64,000 nucleotides of DNA from Oopsacas minuta (lineage: Eukaryota > Porifera > Hexactinellida > Lyssacinosida > Leucopsacidae), in assembly GCA_024704765.1 (NCBI GenBank), contig JAKMXF010000297.1:426921-490920 (forward strand), read 5' to 3'. A model generated the notes under the pieces. It was not told the DNA's origin, searched no databases, and saw only the letters and a program-made list of their open reading frames with translations. Position 1 is the first letter of the stretch; every line of letters starts with the position of its first letter. Positions 32,645 through 45,564 of this stretch are shown here, piece by piece. A program made the translations under genes and the position numbers.

Positions 32645-34659
32645 TTAGGTATCTTCCAACCTAAGCTATTCTAGCTTACACTATTACAGACAATAATATA
32701 GAATAGCATATGTAGGTCACGAATAATGTAATAACCAATCAATAAAAATTAATGAATAAAGGAGCTCCAGCTAAGTATGATTTCTAAAATTGCTCAATTC
32801 AACTCTAATTAATAAATTTTGCATACAAATCAATATGCAAAATGCAAGGATGTCAATTTACAACGTTTTTAGTGTGCAATGCTCCAGAATGTAATTAAAA
32901 TCTGGAATTTCGTGCGATTAATGAGTACCCTCACCACTTCATGATGTGATAATAGTCTCTCATTTAATGCAGAGCTAAGGAATATCAACATTCACACTAA
33001 ATACAAGTTATCTCTATTACTAAATAATATGACTATTCGTATGATGATATATCTAGAATCTAGACCACGTAGTATTTCTTGAATACTACCAATTGTTCTA
33101 CTCGTATGTTATTGTGATAATATTATGAATATAGAACAGTTGAATAAACAAGTATTTTTGTAAACTAAATAGGAAACATAGTAATTATTCAAAATACCGC
33201 CTCCGTCCTTGTCATATTTTGTACGTAGGTTACACTTCATTGTTTTTATCGTCAAGATTTTAGTAAAATCAACGATATGTATTATGATTTTCCATTGTTA
33301 TAAGAAAATTACAGTAATTTCAGAGTTATTAATAGAGTTTCGTACTAAAACAATGGCCGTAATTCTGGAATAAATAAATTTTAATGCTTATAGGGATTCA
33401 AATGGGACTTTTAAAAGTGACGGAATATCGAGGTGGCCGCTATTCCGGGGTTACCGTTACTCGGGGTTCCATTGTAGTATTGTTTTATTTCTATTCGCTA
33501 ACCTGAACAAATTCACTAATTGGAACCTGAATGTATTCATTTGCTATCGGACTGTTAGGATTAGTGAGGGTCTACAGACTCTACACTCCACAGCAATTAG
33601 AATTGTAATTTTGTAAAACAGTTTACTTAAGTGCCGGCGAGAAATTTTATATTAAAATCCTTCAGGCCTCAGAATAAAAAGAGACCTTTCACTAATCTGA
33701 AAAATATCCTTTCAACACACTAAAAAGTGAATAATATTTCGCCGACATACAAGTAGAATGTTGTGTAAAATGATTACCATATGAATATGATAACCACTTA
33801 TCTAACCTTAGATATTTTAATGGCATGCGAATAAGTAGTTTGAGATTACTGTACCAGTGTAATTCAACTCAAATATCGATCATAGACAAAAGGGCTGGAT
33901 TAGAAATCATGAATTGGTGTATCATAAAAGAACACATGTTATGTACATCACAATCATATTATTGCAAGAATATGTAATATTATACGGAACGTGATAAAAA
34001 TAGTAAAGATGGCATTCTCTTCAAAGGCTATCGGCTAGAAGGATGTAATATAGTTAAAGTATCACCCCTACTAATTTAAACTGGTATGAGCACATAAATT
34101 ACAAATCTCTCATAGCTAATATTTTAGCTCAAAATTCTACGGAAATAGTATTATATAAGAAAATAATAATAGCGTGTAATACGTATCTACATGTAGATAA
34201 ATAGATTAGCTGGAGCAGATTAATTAATTATATTAAAAAGAGGTGTATTGGTTGTCTTGAATGATTATGTTAAACTGATAAAATAATTAAAGAAATAATG
34301 AAATTAATTACGACTTGCTAATATGGTTAGGTAATAATATCTTAATATTTTTGGCAAGAATTTAAACAATTTAACGAAAGATGAGTTGCAATAAATAATA
34401 CGGTGAGAATTCCAGATTAGAGTAGATAAGATCAGATGCGTTTTATTAATTTAATTATTTATCATGAATCATGTTGCAAGTATTTTCTCATATTAGTAAT
34501 AGTAATAGTAATACTAATAGTATTTATTGAATTTCAAACCAAACACCTGAGGCACTACCTGAAATGGTTTAACATAGTAAATTAGATACTAAAATAATAA
34601 TAATTGGTATTTAATAAGGAGATAATTACAGAATAAATCTAGCAATATTACACACCAAA
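32645..34659. other. Intergenic DNA between TXNDC17 and the bZIP gene
   Basis: Very AT-rich; no gene supported. A stretch near 33412-33478 (GTGGCCGCTATTCCGGGG) resembles one end of the CAGTCAAACT MITE family. A short AGTAATAGTAAT run lies near 34495. Confidence 0.45.
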
Positions 34660-34665
34660 TTTATT
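34660..34665 (-). terminator. Polyadenylation signal of the bZIP gene
   Basis: AATAAA on the minus strand 115 bases after the stop of the bZIP gene. Confidence 0.45.
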
Positions 34666-34779
34666 AAAAACAATTAAAATTATTAACAACAAAAGATTTT
34701 TGGACTCCTTTAGAGAGAATTTGGATAAAACGGAAATGTGTAGGGAGATGACAGGGCATACTATCAATTGGAGGGGTTT

Positions 34780-35100
34780 TTACAAAATCTTATATTTTGT
34801 TTTCTGTTTCTTTAGAAAATATATTTCTTTGCGAATATTTTCAAATTCTCTCACTAATTCTGCTTTTACAATCTCTAAATATTCGATCTCTTCAACTTCT
34901 TTCTGTCTTCTCTTCCGAGAATATTCTTTCATTTTTGAACGTCTCCTGGTCTCTTTAATATGCGATGCTTCTTCTTTCGTAAAGCCTTCTTTCTGTAGGA
35001 GTTTATTAAGTACTTTAATATCGAGGTTAGTGATATTTTGATGTGATAAGGGCATGTCAACATTTCCAAGTATGTCGATTGGATCGAATAAATCATCCAT
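34780..35100 (-). CDS. Divergent Maf-like bZIP transcription factor
   Basis: A 106-codon intronless frame starting MDDLFDPIDILG. Residues about 25-48 align with the Maf extended homology region (LDIKVLNKLLQKEGFTKEEA). The basic region follows without gaps (IKETRRRSKMKEYSRKRRQK), then a Leu/Ile heptad coiled coil (VEEIEYLEIVKAELVREFEN). The best match is to small Maf proteins (GFTKDEV..LKQ.RRTLKNRGYAQSCR). The invariant bZIP Asn (NRGYAQSCR) is Met here and the Ala, Ser and Cys are Ser, Lys and Arg; the Tyr and last Arg remain. Small Mafs dimerise with CNC factors and have no activation domain, which fits this short protein. DNA binding may be altered or lost. A poly(A) signal follows at 34660. 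Confidence 0.6.
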   Translation of the reverse strand: MDDLFDPIDILGNVDMPLSHQNITNLDIKVLNKLLQKEGFTKEEASHIKETRRRSKMKEYSRKRRQKEVEEIEYLEIVKAELVREFENIRKEIYFLKKQKTKYKIL

Positions 35101-35971
35101 TGTATAATATTTGAGGTTCCGTTCGGTTTAGAGATTTTTTTAACTACAAGGAACTTGATCTACTATTTATACTAGAACCTAGTAGATAGATAGAGGCCCG
35201 AAGATCAAAGTATCTTATCATGATTATATGGCACTGTTGATTAGTGCATTCTGGCATTTTTCATATAGAAAAATATTCCGTTAAGAGTGAATAACATACT
35301 GAAGATCATTCAAGCAACGATAAAGACAGCATTCATTCTGTTCAGTTACAAATCCAGTTTCATCGGAACTAAATCTGACAATAAGATGTGGCAAGAAAAG
35401 TTATTCATATCCATGATAAATATATTAGGTGGTCAAAAGGTGTCACAAGTTACAACATTTTTCTAAATCAATTTGTAACTATACAAACAAATCATTCGAA
35501 AATATATTTTCCAAAGTAAATCGCGGTTGTTGAATACAAGAAATATTGTGATCCAAAGAATATAGATTGTTGTACCAGATAATTTCTAATTATTTTACTT
35601 ATTTTTCGGATAGTATCAAAACTACATCCAAATTAATTAATTGTTTCATGCTTTTGAATTTTCTGTAGCTTTTCCGAAAATCAATATTGATTCAGTTTTA
35701 GAAAAATATGGACCGATATTTATTGTATCGAATCGCATCCAACCGATATGGATAGATGCCACTTCCTGTCCGTTATAAAATATTAATACACCAGCAGATT
35801 CCAATTTGATATACAGTCAACCTCCGGCAACTTGAACCTCAGGGGAAGTCAAACCGTTCGAGTTAATTGATGGCCTCATTTAAGAGGGAAGTTACGAAAT
35901 TTGTAAACAGGTTAATCTTTAAATAATCATACCTAATTACCTATGGCTATGGGCATAACATATCGTGTGTT

Positions 35972-36160
35972 TTTCAAGGTTGAAACCGCTCGAACCGAAT
36001 ATAAGTATTCATGACTAGTAGACCGAAATACTGATATTATTCTGTTGCTCAACCGAATACTGATAATATTCAGTTAAATCAACCGAATAATACTGATAAT
36101 ATTCAGTGTGGCCCAACCGAATATGGAATGCTGATACTCGGTTGCAACCTTGGTTTTTAT
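35972..36160. repeat. Dispersed repeat rich in AACCGAATA words, copy 1
   Basis: Begins AAGGTTGAAACCGCTCGAAC, then CGAATATAAGTATTCATGA, then several ACTGATAATATTCAG blocks each linked by AACCGAAT, and ends with GGTTGCAACCTT. Copy 2 is at 45641-45740. The outer AAGGTTG and CAACCTT form a terminal inverted repeat. Confidence 0.6.
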
Positions 36161-36295
36161 CCAAACTAATAGTATATTAATCAATATAGGAGAAAATTAT
36201 TCCATATAGGTAGTTATAGTAGAACCTCGTTAATACTTACACCAAGGGACGTCGAGAATAGTACTCTATATCCGGAGTACGTATTAACCGAAGTA

Positions 36296-36626
36296 CAGTG
36301 CAGCGAATGCCGGTTATAAGAACATTATCGGGAATTGCATAGAATGTTCTTGTAACCGACATATCGCTTATAAGAATACCATTTGGGAGCAGCAAAATGT
36401 TTATATATACGGTATGTTCTTAGATTAAAATGAGAATATGAAAACCGTGTCCTTCACTGTCTCAGGCTCTTATAACCGGTATAAATTATAAAGGGTATAT
36501 GGCAACCGTTTTCTAGTATTATGTTCCTATATCCGGCTTGTTCTTAGAATGTTCTAATATGCGGTAAGAATTCAATGGAGTAGAATGGTAAATCGAGCTA
36601 GAGTTCTTCTAACCGGGATCTACTGT
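36296..36626. mobile_element. MITE with GGTTATAAGAACAT ends
   Basis: CAGTGCAGCGAATGCCGG then TTATAAGAACATT at the left; at the right, in reverse, CAGTAGATCCCGGTTAGAAG. TA flanks both sides. It abuts a short foldback element at about 36217-36300 (TAGTAGAACCTCGTTAATAC) so two families meet here. A minimal copy is at 59861-59928. Confidence 0.65.
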
Positions 36627-39600
36627 ATAGCCAAATTTGTCCAAAATAATTCATATTAACATTAATAAGTACGTAATCAGATATTAAGCTCCTTACTGAT
36701 GCGAATAGGTGTATGGGCAGTTTTATACTGGGGAGAAGGCTGCGAGATGAGATTACCCGAATTTTCATAGAGTATATTTGATCGAAAGTTATGACTAATT
36801 TTGCACGAAATATACACAAAAGTTTTCGTTTGCCGGAAATCAGAATAAGTCCTCCACATTGTTTAGTCATAAAACATCTTATTGTGTATCCTACCAAGTT
36901 AAAATACGGATATGACAATGGATATATGCACACAGTAGATGTCGCTAGAGCTGAATCTTGTATTCATAAAGCAGGGCTGGATTCGATTAACCGAATAGTC
37001 TCATTTCCACCAATATATTAATGTTCCTAAGGGTTTGTGAGGTAAGAAATTATATATACACGAATTCTGCTAGTTCGGTATTTATGAGATGTTACATTTA
37101 GATTCGTTATCTCAAATTTCAATAGTTTAGAAAGATATAATCTAATCAGGATTGTCTATATACTAATAGCTATGTATTAATAGTTTCAATTTTATTCACA
37201 AAACATCATTGATTGTATTAAGAATAATTGCGGTGGTTAACCGGTTAACCGCTATTATAGAGAAGGTTTTAACCTCCCCTTAATTTGGTTAACCAACCCA
37301 GCCCTGCATAGAGCTTTTGAAATCAAGAATCACGACCAACCCGTAGTTATAGCCAAGTGAAAGCTGTTGGTGATTTGTCGTGATTTCTAAGCTTAGTGAA
37401 ATTATGTTTCAGTTCTGGTGACATCAAGCCCTCCCTCTTCTACGCCTATGCGGGTGCGTAACTACCACTAATGCAGAGGAGACAAAAATCTCGATTCTAA
37501 ATTTTCAATAACACATGAATACTGTTGAATTTTCCCATAATATTGTGGTATACAGTTTTCGTCTCGTTAATACGAACACTGTTAAGCCGTAACTCCGAAT
37601 TAAGAGTACAAATTTGTACAATTTAACAGTCCCCTTCAATGCCTTTCAATGTAAATTAGTTTGGATAATACATCCTCCGGATAAGGAGTACGGATTCTGC
37701 AGTCTCCTGGTGTATGTTCTAGATATATAAGTAGACGGTAAATATAGCTGAAGGAAATTATTAATAAATTATTAAAATTGCTTCAGTCATAGAAATACCT
37801 TTTCTAATACGATTAAGATTAACATATTAGTAGTTAGTAGTTACATACCAATTCTAATTATAATTGGAATTACTCCTATTTCCTCAAATGCTTCAAGTTT
37901 AAAAGTATTGAATATCTTAAATAACTGTAAACTAGACTTGAAGATAATGGGTGTGACTATGATCATTATAGCTATATATTGCAAATTTGCCAATAAAGTG
38001 GTCAGATTATAAAGATGACTAGCATTTCTATATAACTATCTGCACTAGTATGGAATTTATACCTTAGAAACGTAGTATTTGTATATTAAAGCTATCATAG
38101 TACTCCCCTCCAGGCCATTTACAGGTCCAGTTTAACTGGCTCCAATAAATGATATCTCATCACATGACTAGCATAGAGTATATGGTTACTATATTATTCT
38201 GGTATAAGATCAAGTCCTATATTTTCAGCTAGCCAAATAATATTTTTATCTCGAATCATAAGCCCAAAGGAGCGTCGCGTGCTCCTAGATACAGCCTTGA
38301 TTTCAGTGGTTTCAGTTCCAAAAGTTTCAGAAATTTTAGATCGGTCAAATTCCATTTCAGTTTTGGGCCAGGTCGGGTTCGGAAAATGAACCCGATTCAA
38401 GCTGATACATTTTTGAAATCGTCTGAAATTTCAAAAGACCTAATTGTATCAAATTCTACTGAATCATAACTTATAATTCTATATTACACAAGATTGCTAG
38501 TAACTGTATGGGTACAAAGATAGGAGAGTTGAAAAAAGAATTTAATAGGATAATTGATGTTAGGATACATACGTAGGTGTACGTATGATTAGTTATTTTA
38601 CGAGAATGATGCCAATTAAACTTACTAATTAGTTAGATGACTAATAATACAATTTTCCAAGAAAGCATGGTTGCATAACTATAAGTGATTCAAGAATTCT
38701 CAACACAAAATATTCCACAGTAGCACACAAATACAGATAGGGTTAGGCATTATTATGAGTATGTCTAATCTCAAATTATGAAAAGTGCGGTAATGATAAG
38801 AAATGGCATTCGTATTAAATTTTGTCAGAAGTTCATTCTCTAATCTTGTGGAGTTCATAATAAACAACGCTACCTGACCGCTAATACAAACACGGTTAGA
38901 CTATATCTCAATAATTTTTGTGATAATGTCTATCTGTCCAAGTTTATGGAATAATTAATTAACTGGTAAGATAAGAGCTACAAACTTGGAATGCATATAA
39001 AGTGTTTGTATTTAGATGAAAGTAGGTTTAAATTAATAAGCGTTATCTTCACTAATCTCGGAGAAAAAGACGCGAAAATTACAAAATATTACATCTCATG
39101 CAAATACATTGGAATTTGTCTAATAAGGTGGATTGTGGAACTGAAAGGAGCTACATATCCGAAATTCGGCAAGTGTGTAAAAAAAAGTACATAGATAATA
39201 TAGATTAATGAATCCTGCAAATTTGGACCGAATCCGAAAAAGTGGATTTATGGGCACTGTGGCCCTAATTATGCCACAATTGTTTATGCCTCAACCACTT
39301 TGTATGGCTATATCTCAAAAATATTAGTCCGATTGCTACTTGAATAAAATATATATAAACAAGAGTGGGTATCGGAGTCGTAATTTTTATGCTGGACTTC
39401 ATATACAATATTTTTCATTAATCTATATTGTAAATAATATAGCTAGAAGGCTAGGCTACCTCGTGTATAGCAACTTCAGGATGTATAAATATTAAGTGAA
39501 AGATATTCATTATTACTTTGATGTGCTATGTGGTGAGAAAAGAACTTGGTTGTGTTAAACTCAGGTTCAAACCCAAAATGCAAACATCATTGATTACTCT

Positions 39601-42277
39601 AATAGTTGAGTAAGTACATGCAAACATTGACTAGTTAGTACTATACAGAAGTTGCATGCATCAATTTCCATTGTCTGAGTAGCCATATACTTAAATTATC
39701 TAACCAAAAGTTGATTTATCTAATTATCATTAAATGAAAGGATAGAGATCAATAGTGTGAGAAAAATTACCAAGTAGCCGTCGTACGATAAGAAAATGCT
39801 TCAAGACCAGGAGTGTATTGGGGGGGAACGCGAAGGTGCTACTTTATGAAAACATTTGGATGATTTAACAATATTTTTCAGTTTAGAAATTAGAGTTCAA
39901 AGTTATATTCCCAAGTAATATACTTTTGTATATGCTATATAAGTATCGTTTACATGTGGAAATGCTTATGTTCCTTCGATTGTCAGCAAAAAAGTACTAA
40001 ATAAGGTACATCCACGTTTTCACTTTATATCCCACATTTAGTATAAATATTTTATTTCATAAGATGTTAATGTAGACAAGCCTGGAAAACTGGGACATAA
40101 AAAGGCGCCTATTATACCACATAAGAGGCGAAAATTTAGTGGGAGGGGCAGTGTTTTGGAGCGTTCCCATACTTTTATACTTAGAAATACACCCCTGTCC
40201 AAGACATACTATATTGATGTATAATAATAGAATTGGGCTTTAATTAAGAATGTGTAATTTGATAAAATACCTCTAGTCTGTTATCAACGAGTAAATAGTG
40301 AGCATTATGGGATGAGCTTGTTGTTACGTAAAATAACCTATTACATGAGCTAATCATTTTTGGTAATCTAAGGAGGAGGAAGTAATAATATAATATTCAT
40401 ACACAACCATTACAATTAGATTTTATGTTCTGAACTGTAATGTGAATCAGCCTGCTGATTATACTACTGAATTTTATTTTGCTGTCAAGCCTGTCTACGA
40501 ATATATTGCCAAGTTTTTAAATTGTTTGGTTAGTCATTTGTAGATAATTACTAAATATATTACTGATTCTGAATGAATGGTGGAAAATAGTGGAATTTCT
40601 AAAAAAGTGCTGAATTGTGGAAATGGTGGAACCAAGGAATGACATCGATATATCGGGTTGGAAAAGTCCAAAAAAAATATCGGAAAAGGGGCTGATAATT
40701 TCCGATATTTTTCGATATTTTTCCAATCTTACTTGATATTTGTAGAACCTTGACGGAACCTTGCGTTATTTGATAAGCGGGCACCAAAACAAGCACAAAT
40801 AAATAATTTCAAATGTTTAACATTAATCATAATATCTGTTTGATAATGATCAGATTGTCAGATTAAGTTTCATCCCCCCAACAATGTAAATTGTTGACAA
40901 TCTCCCCAAAGACTAGATTAGCATACTAAATTATAGTAAATCTAGTAAGTACCGCACATTATGAACACATCCCTATAAATTGTCCCAGGAGGATTTAGCT
41001 CACATAATTAAAATGAAGTTTATTGACATGATCTATACTGCCTTCACATATCTACTATAATTTATTATGCTTACCAATTCAATGACAGCCATAAGAGACA
41101 TCGAGGAGATTGCCAAAATTGGGGTTATTTATTTGCGGTTGTTTTGGTGCCCGCTTATCAAATTTCACCAGGTCCACCTGAATTCACCATTCAGTCACTT
41201 TTTAGAAATTCTACCATCTGCCACTATTCAGTCAGATCCCTAATTATTCAAGTTTTCAATAGTGAATACTAACAATTCTCTCTGATCATCCAATAACATT
41301 GCTTAAGAGGATATGCAGTCTGTGTGCATGTTGTGCACCCCATGGGACCTAAAATATTGTCCTTAAAGTGAATTCATATTAAGCGAACTGAATTTAATAA
41401 AAATCCTATGGTAGTTGTATTGAGAGTTTGGGGTTCTACTGAAATGGGACTGAGAATCTATTCCAACTGACCCTGACACAGGTGGAAAAATGACCTTCAT
41501 TATCCCATAATCGCTTACAAAATGACCTTTGGATATACAACTGTGGGCTAAGAGGATGCCATAACAATCAAGTAGATTGGAAGCCTATTTGCGGAAAGTT
41601 ATGGAAATTGTATCTTTTCGAATATTATTCGAGTTGATTTCATTTAACAAACCCATATACAAAACTCCGTAGTCTAGACTAGGTATAGCCGATATTCTAC
41701 TAAAATATATTAATTTAGAAGATTCGTGGATGCTATGAATTGAAGATATGTAACATGTTTAACTGCTAAACATTCAATATACTATAAATTATAAAAGATT
41801 GAATAAATCAATTATTTATGTGTTATGCTTCAGACTTGTATAAAACAGAGCGATAAGATTCGCGTACAACAATGGCATTAACATCGTTGTATTCTACATG
41901 CAAATATATGGCACAAGATCTGCGTATTATAACCAATAAGGTAAAAAGTCTTCATAACCTAAAATTCTGTGATTTGAGGAAAGCGAATCTCACTATAAGA
42001 AACTAATTAATACTGGTTATAGATAGAATTTAGATTTAGTCTACGTAGCAAAATATGATATCCAATTTTATCAAAGATTTTTACTCACATGATTACCTGG
42101 ATTTACTGATAATATTTATGCGTAATGTGTTACAGAACCAGTCATCACATTTTCCTTAGAACTGATCCCTCAATTACTGAGTCATGCCTATTTAATGTTA
42201 ATTATATTTACCTTGATCAATGAGATTAATTTACTGCAAGTAACTCATACTTATTAGGCGAGAGTATAAGGGTATCA

Positions 42278-43573
42278 ATGCGTTGGACGATCTTCTATTT
42301 AGTTATACTGGTCCACCTGGTGCCTGTTACCACTTTGTGCCAATTGAAGATAGTAGAAAGCATTCCTCAGAACCTTACCTACCCAGGAGGAAGTCCTACC
42401 CACGAATCAACCTTTAAAGGATGGGCGGATATTCTAAATTTGGCTAAGAATGAAGTTAACATATCTTCGTTCTACATGACGCTGAAGGGGTCAGATACTA
42501 AGACTAAGGATCCAAGTACCAAAGAAGGAGAACAGATTCTAACCAGCCTGAAGCTACTGGGAGGTAAAGGGGTAACTATCAGAATTGTAGAGGAGATATC
42601 GAGTAAAGGAAAGTCAGACTCAGATCAGTTGGAAAAGCTCAAGTTAGCTCAAGTTCAACATTTGAATATGAGTAACTTCGGTACCGGTGGGATCCTCCAC
42701 ACTAAGTTTATTTTTGTAGACGGTAAACACATGTACGTTGGCAGTGCCAATATGGATTGGAGATCTCTCACGCAGGTAAAGGAGCTCGGCATATTAGCCA
42801 TTAATTGCCCTACACTAGTTCAAGATGCAGCTAAGATATTTGAAGTGTACTGGCAGCTTAGCAAGCCAGGAGCTAAACTACCACACGTTTGGCCCCCAGC
42901 ATTGAGTACTTCATTTAACATGCAAACACCAATGAAGGTAGATATCGGAGGGGGGAGTAACAATCCGTATCTCTACCTCTCATCTGCTCCCTATACCTTC
43001 TGTCCGACAGGTCGTACCAGGGATTTAAATGCTCTCTTAAATGTTATCAGGAGCGCAGAGAAGTTCGTATGGATTGCAGTAATGGATTATATACCCGCTA
43101 TTATTTACAACAAACCTTACCAATTCTGGCCAGTGATTGATGACGAACTGAGGAGAGCTGCAATAGAGCGTAACATAAATATACGAGTTATGGCTAGTTA
43201 CTGGAGTCACACAAAAGAACAAATGCTACAATATCTATGTAGCCTAACAGCTGACAGTCAAATAAAAAGATATCCGCACTATGGAGGATGGATTGATGTA
43301 AAACTGTTTGAAGTTCCTGTCTTCACTCCTGAGCAGAAAAGCATCCCTTTTGCACGAGTTAACCACAACAAGTATATGGTGACTGATAATAAAGGATATA
43401 TAGGAACTTCTAACTGGACGGGAGATTATTTTAATTCAACAGCTGGGGTAAGTGTAACTATCCAGCAAAAAGATGGAAATAATTCTCTCCCTCAACAATT
43501 GCGTGATATATTTTCAAGAGATTGGGATTCTAAGTACGCTAAACCCATAATTTGTAACGGTAGTGTCTTCTAG
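42278..43573 (+). CDS. Phospholipase D3/4-like protein
   Basis: PLD3 and PLD4 are endolysosomal members of the HKD family; they act as 5' exonucleases on single-stranded nucleic acid and in lysosomal phospholipid synthesis. This intronless gene codes for 431 residues. Both HKD motifs are intact: HTKFIFVD (about 141-148, followed by GSANMDWRS) and HNKYMVTD (about 367-374, followed by GTSNWTGDYF). Also typical are YPGGSPTHES, VWIAVMDYIP and several N-glycosylation sites. The N-terminus (MRWTIFYLVILVHLVPVTTLCQ) starts almost at once with the hydrophobic core and looks like a cleavable signal peptide, not the cytosolic tail plus anchor of vertebrate PLD3/4, so the enzyme may be secreted or luminal. 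The stop is TAG. Confidence 0.9.
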   Translation: MRWTIFYLVILVHLVPVTTLCQLKIVESIPQNLTYPGGSPTHESTFKGWADILNLAKNEVNISSFYMTLKGSDTKTKDPSTKEGEQILTSLKLLGGKGVTIRIVEEISSKGKSDSDQLEKLKLAQVQHLNMSNFGTGGILHTKFIFVDGKHMYVGSANMDWRSLTQVKELGILAINCPTLVQDAAKIFEVYWQLSKPGAKLPHVWPPALSTSFNMQTPMKVDIGGGSNNPYLYLSSAPYTFCPTGRTRDLNALLNVIRSAEKFVWIAVMDYIPAIIYNKPYQFWPVIDDELRRAAIERNINIRVMASYWSHTKEQMLQYLCSLTADSQIKRYPHYGGWIDVKLFEVPVFTPEQKSIPFARVNHNKYMVTDNKGYIGTSNWTGDYFNSTAGVSVTIQQKDGNNSLPQQLRDIFSRDWDSKYAKPIICNGSVF

Positions 43574-44508
43574 TTCCTCTGTATTAGGCTTAGTATGTTT
43601 ATTCGAGGCTATTAATGTATTTATTTATCTTAAACACAATGATTGATCTTATTTGTTTGTTCAAGTTATTGAAGAACTGTTAAGATATACAAAAGTGGTG
43701 TAACATAAATATTGTCAGGAATCAATGTAAAATCTTGACTCGTCATCAGAAATCTAGGCGCAAGAAAAGATATAGAGCGAGTTTTGGGCGTATGCCCCTG
43801 AGAACCTGGTTGAAACCCTGCACTACACAATCTTAATTAATAGAATCCCGTCTCCCATTTTTCTGCTTGAAATTAACCTAGCATAGGAATTTTGCATTAA
43901 CCTGTAAATATGAAGTGCGTAGCATATCATTTGGGAATATATGTAGACTCGAGCTTTTTGCCACGTTTCGGCAGGACATGACACTTAACATAATAATATA
44001 TGCCAGAAAACGTGGGATAGTAATTAGTCAAAACATTTAAAGTAACCAGCATTTACGATCCAAATAACGTGACAAGCCATAATTATCCCGAATATGCCTT
44101 ATTTACTACAGTCAACTCCCCTTATATATCGATATACCTGCTTTTTATCGAAGTCTGAAACTGAAGAAATGTTGTCACAAACAGTCAAAGTTACATACTT
44201 TCCGTCAGTCATATTGAAGTAACTATCGCGGTCCCTTGAGCTTCGATATAACGGGGAGCTGACTGTCTATGCATTTTAGTCTTAGAAAGCAATTTGTTGT
44301 CCAATTGTAATATATTTACGAGTATTTCGTAATTATGATTTTGTAAGGAATAAGGATGCCAGAACAAACTGTAGCTACTATATATGGCTTGATCAACGTA
44401 AACATTGAATATGCAGCGAATGAATGTAAGTCTATAGTCTAAATAGCCTAAAAGTTATATATTAATTAGATTCTAATCAATTTATGATGAGAGATAATTT
44501 AATAAATA
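43574..44508. other. Spacer between convergent PLD and MCRS1 genes
   Basis: Contains the 3' flanks of both genes and the MITE at 44109-44265. No other feature seen. Confidence 0.5.
44109..44265. mobile_element. MITE with CAGTCARCTCCCC ends
   Basis: Left CAGTCAACTCCCCTTATATA preceded by TA, right in reverse CAGTCAGCTCCCCGTTATAT then CGAAG. 157 bp, non-coding. Confidence 0.7.
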
Positions 44509-45564
44509 TCAGGAATCATTAGACATTTGATTGGGTAAACAGGGATTGATAACGAAAATAAATGAGAGCTCTCCAAAGGCGATCAAACACATATCTTCTA
44601 CAACTTGACTATTTTCAGTCATCAATGGAGTGTCGTTAATAAAAATGTGACATCTCCCTATGTTTGTGATGTAGAATTTATTTGAGCTAGAATCGAATTG
44701 AATAAATGCTTGTTTTCTTGATATTTTGAGAGCGGGTCCTTCTTTGCTAAGATCTATATCAACAATATCTTCATCAGTATTTCTACCAATTGTAACTTTT
44801 GGTGACGTTATTATAAAATGAGAGTTTTTCCCTTTCAGACAAGCAAATGTATCAGAAGTGAAATTCTCACAGAGACTCCCTTCTAGCAAGAACCTCCAAT
44901 CAGCTAATTGTTTTTCAAGAGTAATAACTTCTACTTTCTGTTTCTTATCTTGCAAACGTTTCTCATATAAACAAGCCATCTCTCTGTGACCCTGCTCTTG
45001 CGTGAGATCTTTATCCTTCAGACCTAGGAGCGCTTGAGAGAACTGATTAGGTATAGAGTGGATTTGAGAAGGAGATTGATCACACAATAGGTTGTACTTC
45101 TTGAGGAGAGACCAGTGGTAGTGGAGAGAGTGAGGAGTACGAGATGGATGAAATGTAGTCAAATTATTAGCTAGAATAGCCTCAAACTCTTGAACATTTG
45201 GTTCTAATTTAGAAGAAATCAGAGTTAATGTTCTTTCTTCTTCAGGACTCCAGAGGACAGCTGCTTCTGAGAATGAACGTTCGTCATAACACAATAATGC
45301 TATATCTTCCATAGCTGTGGTAGATAGAGCAGAATTGTATAGTAGAGCATCCCATCGCTCCTCTATTTCTTTCATAGTAAACTTACACGAGAACTTAGTG
45401 CCCAAGAACACGCTCAATAAACTACTGGTCTGCTGGACACCCTGTACCAACATGACGTCATCTAGTGGTGTCCAGCGTGTCTTATTTATCTCTATCATAG
45501 AGTGCTTACTGGTTTGTCTCCGTTTGGAGGCTGCATTGGTATCGAGTGGTTTCTGTGAATTCAT
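44509..45564 (-). CDS. MCRS1: Microspherule protein 1
   Basis: MCRS1 is a nuclear FHA protein of the NSL histone acetyltransferase and INO80 complexes; it also stabilises spindle K-fibres. Single exon of 351 codons (human about 460; the difference is mainly N-terminal). The MCRS_N domain shows RWTPLDDVMLVQGVQQT, SCKFTMKEIEERWDALLYN, VLWSPEEERTL, and HPSRTPHSLHYHWSLLKKYN. A charged helical region follows, then the FHA domain at about 245-345: VTIGRNTDEDIVDIDLSKEG, then KISRKQAFIQF, with the phosphopeptide-binding Arg, Ser and Asn equivalents visible (GR, SRKQA, NIGRCHIFIN). The stop is TGA. Confidence 0.92.
   Translation of the reverse strand: MNSQKPLDTNAASKRRQTSKHSMIEINKTRWTPLDDVMLVQGVQQTSSLLSVFLGTKFSCKFTMKEIEERWDALLYNSALSTTAMEDIALLCYDERSFSEAAVLWSPEEERTLTLISSKLEPNVQEFEAILANNLTTFHPSRTPHSLHYHWSLLKKYNLLCDQSPSQIHSIPNQFSQALLGLKDKDLTQEQGHREMACLYEKRLQDKKQKVEVITLEKQLADWRFLLEGSLCENFTSDTFACLKGKNSHFIITSPKVTIGRNTDEDIVDIDLSKEGPALKISRKQAFIQFDSSSNKFYITNIGRCHIFINDTPLMTENSQVVEDMCLIAFGELSFIFVINPCLPNQMSNDS

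Larger units (their letters stand above)
35101..42277. other. Long gene-poor stretch
   Basis: Seven kilobases of AT-rich DNA with no supported gene. Contents seen: a lone CAGTCAACCTCCGG terminus near 35816, the repeat at 35972-36160, a compound MITE block at 36217-36626, a reversed CTCGTTAATACGAAC terminus near 37562 and scattered TTTCAG words near 38310. Short frames near 36598, 38194, 38991 and 40517 show no domain or splice support. The PLD gene promoter should lie at the right end. Confidence 0.5.

Noticed and set aside
36598-37021. Overlapping frames on both strands
   Set aside because: Both partly overlap or abut the MITE block and have no domain signal.
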